Source: Parelaphostrongylus tenuis (Eukaryota > Nematoda > Chromadorea > Rhabditida > Metastrongylidae). From it: a stretch of DNA of 64,000 nt. Positions 47,776 to 57,949 of the stretch are shown piece after piece. How positions within the stretch are numbered: the stretch's first letter is position 1; every line of letters starts with the position of its first letter. The notes under the pieces are model-generated. The model saw only the letters and a program-made list of their open reading frames with translations, did not search any database and was not told the origin of the DNA. The translations under genes and the position numbers were made by a program. The stretch is taken from the NCBI GenBank assembly GCA_019055375.1, contig JAHQIW010000721.1, positions 1 through 64,000 of the forward strand, written 5' to 3'.

Positions 47776-49689
47776 TAACGTCATCTACAGACACTTTGCT
47801 TACCATCATTTTTGCAGAAACGGAAGAGATATGAATCAATAGTTATCACTGATGATGTCATTTACGCCCGTTCGGATGTCGCTATAATACACATCCAGCT
47901 GGAACGCAGCACTACGACTTTTCCCACGTGATCAACAAAAACAATAGAATTTGCAAATAATTTCCGATTTTTAAGAGCAACGAATTAACAAACTGACAGA
48001 AAAGTTTTTTAGAGGCCAAAGTTTATTCTGGAGAACTCAGTGTTTCAGTAGTTAGATTATATAATCAAGTCGATGAACACAATGATCGATCATCAACGAG
48101 ATGTGAACACTTGTTGTGGAATCGGCAATTGTTGACCCTGTCTCACTACGCTATAGCTACTAAGATTTCAAACTCTATAATTAAAATTTTCACTATGCAA
48201 TCAAAAGAACAATATGAGTACATTGATACTAATGGCAACTGATAACGTCATAAGGTCAATGAAAAAGGAAACAGGCGTAGAAAAAGGTCAATAAAACAAA
48301 TACTTGGGCAACTACCTGCACTCAGAAATGACAGCTGTAAGAAAGGAGATGCGGAAGCACTGCAAATTTCTTGATAGGATATTATGATGTTAACACAAAA
48401 TTTGTGAGCTATACCCGGTGGAGAGTCTTATTCTGAATAAACAACAACGGCAATTTCACCCTAGGAAGCTCTCACCCACACCATACCTCTATTTATCTTA
48501 AACGACAGCTTCTCTTCATTCTACTCTTTTATATCCCCGATAGTGAAAAGAAATTCCAAAACTCTGGTCAAATTAGGTTGCAGTTCATGCTAGCTGGTGG
48601 CTGTTATACAAATCTATGAGGCAAGCTGAGTCAAAAGCAGATTTTTCACCAACTTATTATTCTAGATCTGCCTCGATAGGGTCCACCCTCCCCTCCCTAC
48701 CCCTGTCTTCGCACCTCAATTCCAATTTTCTTGAGTAATTTCAACCGATTATTGACTTTGTCCCTAGATAAACCACCGTCAAGAGGTGGGGTTTGCAGCT
48801 TCTAAGCGTCGCTTGCCGCTGTTGTTTAAATGAGAAGTGGTTGACACTTATAAATCAAACACGTTATTGCCTATTCGACTACTGATTTATCAGAAAAACA
48901 ATCTGTGGAATGATCAATAAAAAAATACACCAACTATTTGAACCTCTTCATGATTGAGACTGAAAGCAAAGAAGGCTTTAGAAATAAGAAATTTCAACGG
49001 CGAACTGATCAATATTCGATTGGATCGCGGTGGAAGCAGCTGGCGAAACGTGTTCCAGAGAGAACAGACCGGTCCATGGCAGAATCACTTTCGACGTAGT
49101 AGCTTTCACTCGACGTATAGAACGAAATAATGACACTGCTCTAGGAATGAATAGCGGAAGAGATTCGAAACAGTTGAGAACAAGTTTCAAAGTGTTTGTT
49201 GTTCACAATGAGAAAAACTATGCGCTTCAATCGTTGCAAGTTTTCACTTTCGTTAATATCGCCGAATTCAAGCACATCGACTACCATCACCATCACCACC
49301 ACCAGTAGTAGCAGTAGAGTGACGCAGAAGCATTTTGATGTCTGATGGATCGTCTACGTCGACAACATTCTCTTCCGGCATTCAGACACCATTGACACTT
49401 TCGCCAATCGTCAGTCGTCCGTCGATCGCCCACTAAATCGCCGTTTAGTTTTGTTGTCCGGAAGAATTTGATCAGAGTGTAGTTGTCGACGCTTGGAGTC
49501 GTCACAACAAAAGACACAACATTCGGCAGACTGCGAGACAAGTCTGTTATCAAAGTTTCGCCTTTAAAAAATGATGTGAGACTAATGCCTGCAGAAATAA
49601 AGCGCTTTGATGAAGAAAATGTTCCAAAAAGCTATGGTTGAGTCTGATGAAGGTTCATGAACCAAGAAACGATCACTCAATAGATGTAG
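47776..49689. other. Intergenic sequence, nothing firm
   Basis: Open stretches at 49.03-49.31 kb (plus) and 49.29-49.55 kb (minus) end in a CAC/CAT trinucleotide run and lack splice support. Confidence 0.4.
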
Positions 49690-49805
49690 TCACGGTAGTG
49701 CAATTAGTTAGCATGCGCCCCGGAAATTGTGAAATGCGGGTTCAATTCCAATATAGCTTTCAAGGTTTCGTAATTCAACACGTTAGATATATATTTGTAC
49801 CACCA
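49685..49805 (+). repeat. tRNA-derived SINE (family A)
   Basis: cacggtagtgcaattagtta (box A-like), then gcgggttcaattcca (box B) about 45 nt later. Confidence 0.6.
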
Positions 49806-50074
49806 TATCACCGCTCAAGCGGTTGAATAAATAAGATTTCTAGCTGCAGTCACGTTGCCATTCTCTTCAGTTATACGTAGAGTGCGTCGGATTTCTGAAC
49901 TGGAGATGAAGTTCATGAATTAAGGAAGGGATTAAGGAGATAATCAAGATGATTCTACCGGTGAAGTGAGGTCGTCAAGGAGCAGAGCCAAGCCGAGAGG
50001 ATGAAGATATTCGATAATAGTGTGACCCGCTGACCGCTACTCTCTGCTCTGGTCGCGCGCTTGCGTTCAAATTA

Positions 50075-50105
50075 GCATCGGACGGACGGACGGATGGACG
50101 GACAG
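50075..50105. repeat. GGAC/GGAT tetranucleotide repeat
   Basis: tcggacggacggacggatgg followed by acggacagc. Confidence 0.8.
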
Positions 50106-50319
50106 CACATATGCAACCGAGGAGGGTGCTTGGAGGCCGCGAAGAATAGGAGAATGAGAGGATAACGGCCGAAACCAATAGAGAACAATCGAATCGACGA
50201 ATGGATGATAGAGCGGTGGTGAACGGAAGAAAAACGTTTGTATGTCAGACATCTACTACTATTGAGTAATAACGATGTAGTGATAAGGTGAAAAATTTGA
50301 TTTGTAAAAATGGAGGTAT

Positions 50320-50545
50320 GCAAAGACATTAGAAACGAATGAAAGCAAAGAAGAGAAAGAAATAAGGCGAGAGGAAGTAAACGTAGGGACAAACTGAAAC
50401 AGAAAAAGATACTAAGTTTGAAAAAAAGAATGAAAGTGAAAGTTAGGATGAGCGAAAGATAGAGAGAGAAAGAGATGGAGAGGGAGAGGGAGAGTAAGAG
50501 AGAGAAGGAGGGACGAAAAGAAGGAGAGAGTAACAGGAAGGGAAG
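50320..50545. repeat. Long polypurine (GA-rich) tract
   Basis: Almost uninterrupted purine from about 50450 (agagagagaaagagatggag, agggagagggagag, agagagaaggaggg) with a purine-biased lead-in from 50320. Such tracts can adopt triplex structure and bind GAGA-type factors; the role here is unknown. Confidence 0.75.
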
Positions 50546-50979
50546 ATCTTCACATTAAATTCCATATGCTTGGCCCGACCGATGTGAATGTTCTGTTACA
50601 CTAGATGACATTAATTACACTATATCAATCAAACTCTTCGAAAAATTGGGATTCAAACAGAACTGATTTCCCTTCTTTTTGTTTCTCAATTTCGAAAAAG
50701 ATCGGAAGTAAAGAAAAATTTCAGAATAGTTTAAATAAAGAAAAAACTAGGGTAATTTAAGTAAACAAGTAAGGAGGAAAAATGAATAGACTATAGTGCT
50801 ATCAATAAAAGTGAGTGATTTAGTGGCAGTAATCCCTGACACTGTAGAATAGGTGTCCAATTTCCTTGTTAGAAAAAACTTGTAGCTTCGTAATTATCTT
50901 ACATAGCGGACACGAGATTGCTGGTGTACTATTTAGCACAATTAGAGAATACAATATCGAACAATACTAATACAATTCT

Positions 50980-51065
50980 GATAGCTGACGTTTCGGGGTT
51001 TCCGCCTTCTTCAGGCCTGCAAGGGTCAACTTGACTTGCAAACTACTTAGTCAAACTCTTTTGTA
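50980..51065 (-). mobile_element. Penelope-like element tail fragment
   Basis: The minus strand reads ttgacccttgcaggcctgaa, gaaggcggaaaccccgaaac, gtcagctatcag, the same 3' tail as in the 33-kb and 37.6-kb copies. No coding part was recognised next to it. Confidence 0.6.
50991..51014 (-). ncRNA. Hammerhead-ribozyme-like core in Penelope tail
   Basis: Minus strand: CTGAAGA, a GG...CC stem II candidate (aggcggaaacccc), GAAA, cgtcagc. Core boxes intact. Confidence 0.45.
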
Positions 51066-51974
51066 TCCAAAGAGGATAGAACTTAGCAAACCATAAGCAT
51101 TGAATCGCTTAGTGAACAGCTTTCGCCAACTCTTCTAACTGAATGAATTTTGCGAATCTCAATACAATCGCTACTATTGGCCGTCGAATTGAGGACGGAA
51201 AACAACTTAATGGTGATGGTAATGTTGACAAAAAAGTACCATCACCCTCTCTACATAACAGTTGTGGAAAAACGAATACGAGGAATGCCGGAGCTGGTGG
51301 TCGCTTGGTGAAGAGAGCGTGTAATCATCGTAGAGACAGACCTAAAGCAAAGCATGACGAATTCCCAGAAGTGCATCCATAGAATGTGTGAGGAGGTGCA
51401 AGTGAACGAACGTCGTTTGTTGACGCCGAGATGCCGAGACAACGACGACGACGACGTCAAGAGTCGGAAATTCCATGACGTAGCACCGAAAGTAATAGCT
51501 TCGAGCCGTTCTCAACCTCGGGACCCGCTTGGTATCCTTGGCACCGAGCCAATCTGGTCATGACCGTCAGGATCGAGCATCGCGGGATAGTTGACGACTA
51601 GTAGACGAAAACAACAAGACTTCTCGTTAAACGTTCGCCACGCACTAATCGCAAAGTGCAATCGGACACAAACACAGCCGAAAAAAAAAACAAACTTTTA
51701 TTTATAGATTCACTTAATGTCTTATCAATTAACAAGAAGTGCGGATCAATCAATAGCTATCGATAAGATCACTTGGAGGACTGACGACGAGAATCGGACC
51801 GTCGCTTGAAAAACCAAAAGTGATAGAGTAGTGGGTCATTGCCTGACATAGGATGGCACTTGGGCAGAGAGTATGCTTAGGGTCCGTGGAGCTTATGAAA
51901 ACAATTCGACCACTGGAGTCGGCGAAATTCTTCCAGGAAGAGGGACGGGTCAGGGTGTAAATCATCACCATCAC

Positions 51975-52032
51975 CCGAGGTAATCAATAATCGATAGATC
52001 GAGAGGAATAATCGATCGGATAATCGATGATC
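51975..52032. promoter_or_regulatory. Cluster of ATCGAT (CUT/ONECUT-like) sites
   Basis: Three ATAATCGAT copies in under 60 nt, with an ATCAAT next to the first. ATCGAT/ATCAAT is the known recognition core of ONECUT homeodomain proteins. The cluster lies beside the GC-rich block at 52.05-52.48 kb. Binding and function are inference. Confidence 0.3.
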
Positions 52033-52049
52033 AGCGAGGATTGAAGAAT

Positions 52050-52480
52050 AATTGTGGGACAACGACACGACGGCGATGAAGAGGCGTGGTGGTGGTGGTG
52101 GTTGTTGGTGTGGTGGCCCGGGTGGTGATGGTGGTGGTGTCTCCGTGTCAAACGTGGTATTTGGACAAGTACCACATCACGGAAGTCTCTGCACACTCTC
52201 GTCTTCACACACTCTTCGCTCGCCGCCATGTCTGCGTATCCGCGGATGTAGTGCTGCCTCGGCGGCCAGCTGACCGCCTTTCTCCGTCGGCCCGCCCGGA
52301 TAGCCTCGCCTCTTTAGGAGGTTACGGGTGGCACGGAGGCGATGGCGACGAGGCGAGAGCGCAGGCGAGCAGAGTGCGCTCTACGTCTCTGTCCGGCCGA
52401 CGTCGGTTTTGCAGCGCACAAACGTATATGGCTCACTGCCAAAACTGGATTCACCGACAGAGATCTCCAGTTGGTTAGAG
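52050..52480. promoter_or_regulatory. GC-rich block with (GGT)n, possible distal promoter
   Basis: A (GGT)n run at 52086-52140, then CpG-rich sequence to about 52.48 kb. On the minus strand an ATG at 52229 opens MAASEECVKTRVCRDFRD with several possible donors, but none could be linked to a downstream exon. The open frames here are largely repeat-driven. Confidence 0.25.
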
Positions 52481-54033
52481 GAAACAATCGTCAAGTTGAT
52501 TCGTGAACGTCGTATTTGATCTCCGATTTATTGATCGATCGACTTGATCTACCGGAGACGGTGTCCATCACGTCATATTATTCGGGTTTCGACAAATTAT
52601 CAGTCGTGATCTGCCTTAGACGTTGGATACGTATGTTAAGGAGGTGAGCAGGTGAGAGTAGCATCACGTTCATCGGCCGCATTTTCAAAGCTTCTCAAGC
52701 AGAAAAAAACACGTGGCACGGTCGTCGTATTGAAGCGAGAGAATCTAAGACGTCATAATTAATCTCCACGTGATTCTACAACGAAAGATCTCACCGCAGA
52801 CTACTGACTGACTACAAGACGACATTTTGTGCCTCATTCGCTAACTAGTTGTAATAATGCTAACACGGGTGATATACGCTGCGTTTCGAGAGGATCTGAC
52901 TGAGTGGCAAAAAACACGTGTGATCCGTTTATTCATGTTCATTTCGTATGTTTACCGCTTAAGCGACGACGGGCACGACGAGCGATCGCGACTCGGACAA
53001 ATAAGCACTACTGGTTCATGGACTTAGGTCAGTCCAGTTATTTGTTTACAATAACATTTGTTATAACTTGTTGAAAATAGGCTTATTTGAACTATTTGAA
53101 AAATTAAGTAATTAAGGGCTAGAAATCAACATAAAGTTGAAAGATAAGTTAAGTAATCAAAAGTCAAAAATTAAAATAGAAACTATATAATAGAAGCTGG
53201 GCGTAAGTTAGAGCTCCTCTAAAGCTACTATTGATGCTTAGAGAGATAGATATATCTATTGGAAACATTTTCCTGAGGTTATTAGAGCACGACTTTTAAT
53301 TTATGAGCCTTGTGAGCTATTAACTGAGCAATGAAACACATGGCTTCAAAAACATTTCGACAGCTCCAGGCACGAACAAGAAATTCAGAGAAATAGATCC
53401 GTTTTTGAATGAGTTTTTTCTTTAGTTGACTGAAAAACTGTTTAAAGATGATTTATTTCAGGACGTGATATCCGATTCAGAAAGCAGCAGTGAATAAAAT
53501 TGGTATGTTAAAATAAAATTGCTAAAAAACCGCTACACGAAAGTAGGTGAATTTGATATCATTTGAGAATAACATTATAAAAACATCTTCACTGGTACTG
53601 GTTATGAATGAATCTCAGTGGAAGTTGTTCAGCTTTCAGAGAGGATTCAAGAAATTATATTCACTCTAATGAGCGGCGCTTCGTAAGTGAAAACTGACGG
53701 AATTGGAACAGGTTTCAGCGGAGAAACTGTAGCTGTTCAGTGACGAGGTTGTCTTGTTTGGTGACATAGGTGTACTTAACATCATAGCAACATGTGAATT
53801 TCACAAAATTCGTCATAGAATACCTATTGACTTTTGCTGTCATTTCAGATGGAATGCATCGCTAGATGTCAAGCGAGTAGCAGACTGCTGTAGAAAATAG
53901 ACTTGTACTATCCACGATAATTATCTAACGAGATGTGGTGCGAAAGTGCAGCTAGACGAGGTCGACTACGAAACGTCGTTGTCGAAGTTCTCTAGTCATC
54001 AACGTCACTACAAAGATTAGTGCATGAGCATAA
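52481..54033. other. Intergenic sequence, nothing firm
   Basis: A strong acceptor-like gctgtcatttcag ends near 53848 (plus), but all three frames close within 20 codons. Confidence 0.4.
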
Positions 54034-54216
54034 TTTTTCTTGAAATTTTACGGTAGTCTCATTGACAATCGTACGAGAAACGTGCATGCGACAACGCTCG
54101 CTCTAACATCAATGTCGTCGGGCGACAAAAACCATCTAACTTTGCAGCCACCACCACCAATATCACCGATCATTCGGCGGTCAGTTCACGACACATTCGC
54201 ATTCAAGGCCAGTTAA
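54034..54216 (+). CDS. Candidate terminal exon or short ORF followed by AATAAA
   Basis: Open frame ending MSSGDKNHLTLQPPPPISPI, then IRRSVHDTFAFKAS and TAA at 54214-54216. An AATAAA lies 40 nt later (54256-54261), a typical nematode 3' end spacing. A possible acceptor (ttttacggtag) precedes it at about 54056. No upstream exon was confirmed; gctgtcatttcag near 53848 is a good acceptor but its frames close quickly. Product not recognised. Confidence 0.22.
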   Translation, partial: FFLKFYGSLIDNRTRNVHATTLALTSMSSGDKNHLTLQPPPPISPIIRRSVHDTFAFKAS

Positions 54217-54945
54217 AAGGTACTTCTATGCTAAGGAATCGGAAATGTACGAGTAAATAAAGACGTAAGAGTCGTGTTAGTTAGATTAAGTCAGAAGTAT
54301 TCAAAGAAAAAACATTATGCTTTTTTGGAAGTAGATGAGAACTATGGATACATGCTGATGGCATAAATTATAGATCACCAGTCTTCACTGGTGCTAAAAT
54401 CATCACCGCCAAAGTGATCGGATTTTTAGGCTCCTGGATAGCACAGACAGTGTGTTGATGGTCATTTTCACCAGAAGTGAGCATATTTTGAATCAGTGAT
54501 GGATGCCTGCCACTTTGCAATCATATTGTATCAGGTGGATGATAAAAAATCACTGCAGTGGTACTTTGTATTTAGACGAATCTTTCGTCTCCCAATAGAG
54601 TCCTTTTCCTCCTTAACACAAATGAACGTGCTATAAGATGAGCCCCAAATGACTTACGTTACTACTTCATTTCTCCTAAACAGCTATAGCTTTTGTGACA
54701 ATATTCGTACGGTATCACACCTTGGAAACAAGAATTTCTTGCTAAAAGTGATAGACTCTTCAGAAGTAATCTTCTTTAAATTCTTTTTTCAAATACACAA
54801 GACTATGGATTTTTGTAAAGTTCACTTTAAGAGAATAATTCAGCTGTTCTAAAACTCTATTCCTGACGAAGCATCCCGTGCAAAATGCATTGACGTCCAG
54901 TAACACCACAATGATTTGAAATACTGAAAAACACAGATGACATAA

Positions 54946-55681
54946 TCATAGCTTCTTGATAAGGTAATGAAGTGTTGATAGAAAATGCGAGCAGTAACAA
55001 CGGACGAGTTTCTTCAGGCCCAGCACAATCTCGCGCGCTTGCTGATGTGTTTCGGCACTGAGGGATGAAAGAGACGACCAGCTTTCTGGCAGGATTTTAC
55101 AGGCAGTCAAGCCAAAAAGATCCGTACGGGCAAAACGTGCTGCTATGGTATTTAGTGGTTCGAACTTCAAATTTTAGTGATGAAGAATAGCTTGTATAAA
55201 TGCGCCGTGAATACGTGAAATATTCACTTCATAGCTTACGCAGAAGCACAAAATATGGATGACCACGATCGCTGGGAAGACAAAGGATTCTTAATGCAAA
55301 TAAAAGAAGCTCTTTGACTGTTATACTCACACCAGGTGAACAATTCGATCCGGTCAGTCACGACTATACGTGATTCGTCTGCAGGTGGCGAAAGAGGAAC
55401 GAAACGTAGACGAAAAACGACTCTTTCTAGGGCGCAAATACATTCAAGAACAACCGTCCTCTTTCTGCGTGAAATCTTGAGAGGCTAAATATATTATAGC
55501 CAAAAGCGTTCAGCAGCCATCGCAGAAATCCTAATAGAAAAGACATGGTCGGTAAAAGTAAGAGCGACAAGAGCGATGATGCAAAGTACGGCGGTCGCAG
55601 CGCTACGTTTTTCTGTCTCCTGTCGTCCTGTTGTTGTCCTCCATTTACCGAATCGACTGGAAATGTAGATCGTAGATGATT
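54946..55681 (-). CDS. Tentative small multi-exon gene, unknown function
   Basis: Candidate exons: 55681-55649 (weak), 55464-55331, 55271-55240, 55164-54946. The best pair is 55464-55331, with acceptor cacgcag and donor gtgagt, encoding KRTVVLECICALERVVF, then RLRFVPLSPPADESRIVV, then TDRIELFTW, followed after a 59-nt intron by 55271-55240 (acceptor tcttcccag, donor gtaagc; hydrophobic SIVVIHILCFC). The last exon would read FEPLNTIAARFARTDLFGLT to a TGA at 54946. Phases agree throughout (2-1-0). If the third exon is not spliced it runs on to a stop near 55174. I do not recognise the product. A competing frame (FGKWRTTTGRQETEKRSAA, then a hydrophobic stretch) opens after the ttccag at 55665. 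Confidence 0.35.
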
Positions 55682-57331
55682 CTGGATCGGCAAATTCAAG
55701 GACCTAACACTGTGAGGCAAATGGTTACAATCGCCTTATTATCGAGAACTTCTACAATACACTGAATCATAAAATTTTGAAACATTTTACTGCTACTGGT
55801 AGATTTTAATGATAGAAATTTTTCGGAAGAAAATCACTCATATTTGATACAGAGCCTCTCGTCATCAAGCGGACTCCTTAAGATTTGGATCAATGTAGTA
55901 AGACTAGGTAATGTATCGTCGATAGATATAATGTAGCAGTACGCATTTCCAAAAAAAATCTACTCATGTTCATTCATCATCTTTATTGTTTTGCAGAAGC
56001 GTTTATCCATTGCAACGATAGCTTCGATGTCATATTGCACCTGGTGTTAGACTCGAACTTTAGACTAAGAACGACGAATCAAAAAATCTATGAAAGCCTT
56101 AAGACGTTCGTTCGCTTATATCAATGATATGATGACTAAAACGCGATTTCTTCCAACGATCAGTTGAAGTCGTTCGTTAGATGATAAACTCGGCAAACGA
56201 TAATTGAAGTGAGGTCAAGCTCGTCAAATGGAATGGAATTTTATGAGTAATACATGCGTGAAAATCATTATTATTGATGACAAATGGCCAGAGGGTTGAA
56301 AGATCGCAGACTTTGTGAAACGACAAAGTATTCCAGAAGACAAGAAGAGCTTCAATTTCTGTCTTAAGTTGCTTCAGAATACAAATGTGTCACCATTACT
56401 GCACTCCATGACTTTTGCAACATTAGCCGGACCAAAAGCCGTGATCATCACAAAAAATTTCATAACTTTTTATGACCTTATCAGTTAGCCCTCCATTGCT
56501 TTGATATATATAGGATTGCACCAAAAAAGTGATTTCCAGAAAAAATCTGACTTTCAATTTGTCAGCTAGTCGTCTTCATAGGGAAAATGCAGTGGAAAAC
56601 AGTTGAAATGACTGATGGATCAGGTGCGGCGTTGACGTGATACGAAGAAATCCGCCGAACATGCGCAATGATTTCAATTTCCGACGAACACGCATGGTGT
56701 GGAAAAAATGAAAAAAGCGGCATAGAATGGAGAAAAATTTCCTCATTCTGCAGTATTTATATAACACTGCACATTGCTGTAGTCACTGAATCACATGCAT
56801 ACTTCAATTGTCTACGGAACCAACGCAACGATTGATTGTCAGAACTTACTTCGATGTATTTCAGTCAGCCGAGTGAGAAGGATAGGCAGAAAGAACGGAA
56901 AAAAAGTTCAGTTCGAAAGAAATGTTTATTGGTATCTGGGTAAGAGAAGCTGTTAAAATTAGTTAATTACTTGGAACACACTCAATCTACACTTTCCTTT
57001 TCGCATCTAATCTACACGTTCCTAGTATGAGAGATTTACGAAAACATTAAATTTCGAAATGACAGATTATCAACTGAACATAAGCAATCAATTGCGAGAT
57101 TTTCCGTGATTCGCTCTATTAAATGTATTGTCAAAAAAAAAAGCTTCAGACGGATTCACTTCTATGTAAATCCAAAAATTTTCAAAACAAAACATCCTTT
57201 TCAAGGGGGAAAAAATTTCTCAAAATTCAGGTATACTACTATAATACTCGGCTATCCAATTGTGATCTCGGCACCTGTACTCTGAATCTGAGGATTTTTG
57301 AATTGTTGGCAAAGAACATTCGTTAGCCACT

Positions 57332-57347
57332 GGACGTAATTACGTCC
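57332..57347. promoter_or_regulatory. 16-bp perfect palindrome GGACGTAATTACGTCC
   Basis: Two inverted ACGTAAT half-sites of bZIP/CRE type, followed about 20 nt later by a TATA-like catataaac. It lies 220 nt beyond the 3' end of the MSP pseudogene. The role is unknown. Confidence 0.3.
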
Positions 57348-57565
57348 TCGCCGGTCCGCCATGGTCATATAAACAGCGCAGTGATGTGTCGTCGCAGTTT
57401 GTGGCGTGAATCGTAAACAGACGATTAGCGACTCTTAGAAGGAAATCGTCACGGATGACAACGATCGTCGTTTCTGTTCACTCAACAACGTTACTAGACG
57501 TTACTAGACTAGTACAGTTCATGGGATAGGAATGCACTGAACGAAGAACTCTCTAGTCTATCTCA

Positions 57566-57924
57566 TCATTGGAAAAGATCCATTGCCTTCAAGTCGATGG
57601 ACCATAGTTTGTACTCTGTGGGAAGACTCTTCCCGCGGACCATTCCAAGTACCTGAAATCATCTGCAACTGGATTAGTTTGCTGCACCATTAGGAGTGTT
57701 TCACCAATCGACGGTGCATTGTTGGTGTGCTCCCAACCATTGTTTGGTTTCACTCGATACAGCCATAGGCGTTGCTCTCTCTGAGTCGAGCTTACCGTAA
57801 AACGAGTCGACACCGAGAAGCTTCATATTAGATATATTGATGTGGTAAGTGTGATTATGGTCGAGGATGCCTTGAAGATAACCTCATTCGGTTGAGTAAT
57901 GTCGATACGAGGAACAGAGGCCAT
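57566..57924 (-). pseudogene. Major sperm protein (MSP) pseudogene
   Basis: The minus strand starts MASVPRIDITQPNEVIFKA, as MSPs do (family form: SVPPGDI.TQP...I.FNA). A frameshift follows; the next frame reads DHNHTYHINISNMKLLGVD, then GKLDSERATPMAVSSE, TVDW-stop-NTPNGAAN, and ends VLGMVRGKSLPTEYK. This follows the family landmarks in order: HTYHIK, NM.RLGVDPP, GVLDP.E...AVS, WTNTPDGAA, GDGMVRRKNLP.EYN. Damage: one frameshift, three in-frame stops (TGA, TAA, TGA) and a loss of roughly 14 residues between YHIN and NMK. Known: MSPs are the abundant sperm cytoskeletal and signalling proteins of nematodes, encoded by large gene families with many pseudogenes. No intron is apparent, so a processed or segmental copy is possible. 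Confidence 0.9.
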
Positions 57925-57949
57925 CTTCTCTTCACTTTCTTCCCTCTTT

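Noticed and set aside
52052..52478. Gly/Val-rich plus-strand frames and His-rich minus-strand frame
   Set aside because: Generated by a (GGT)n repeat and GC-rich sequence; no splice or homology support.
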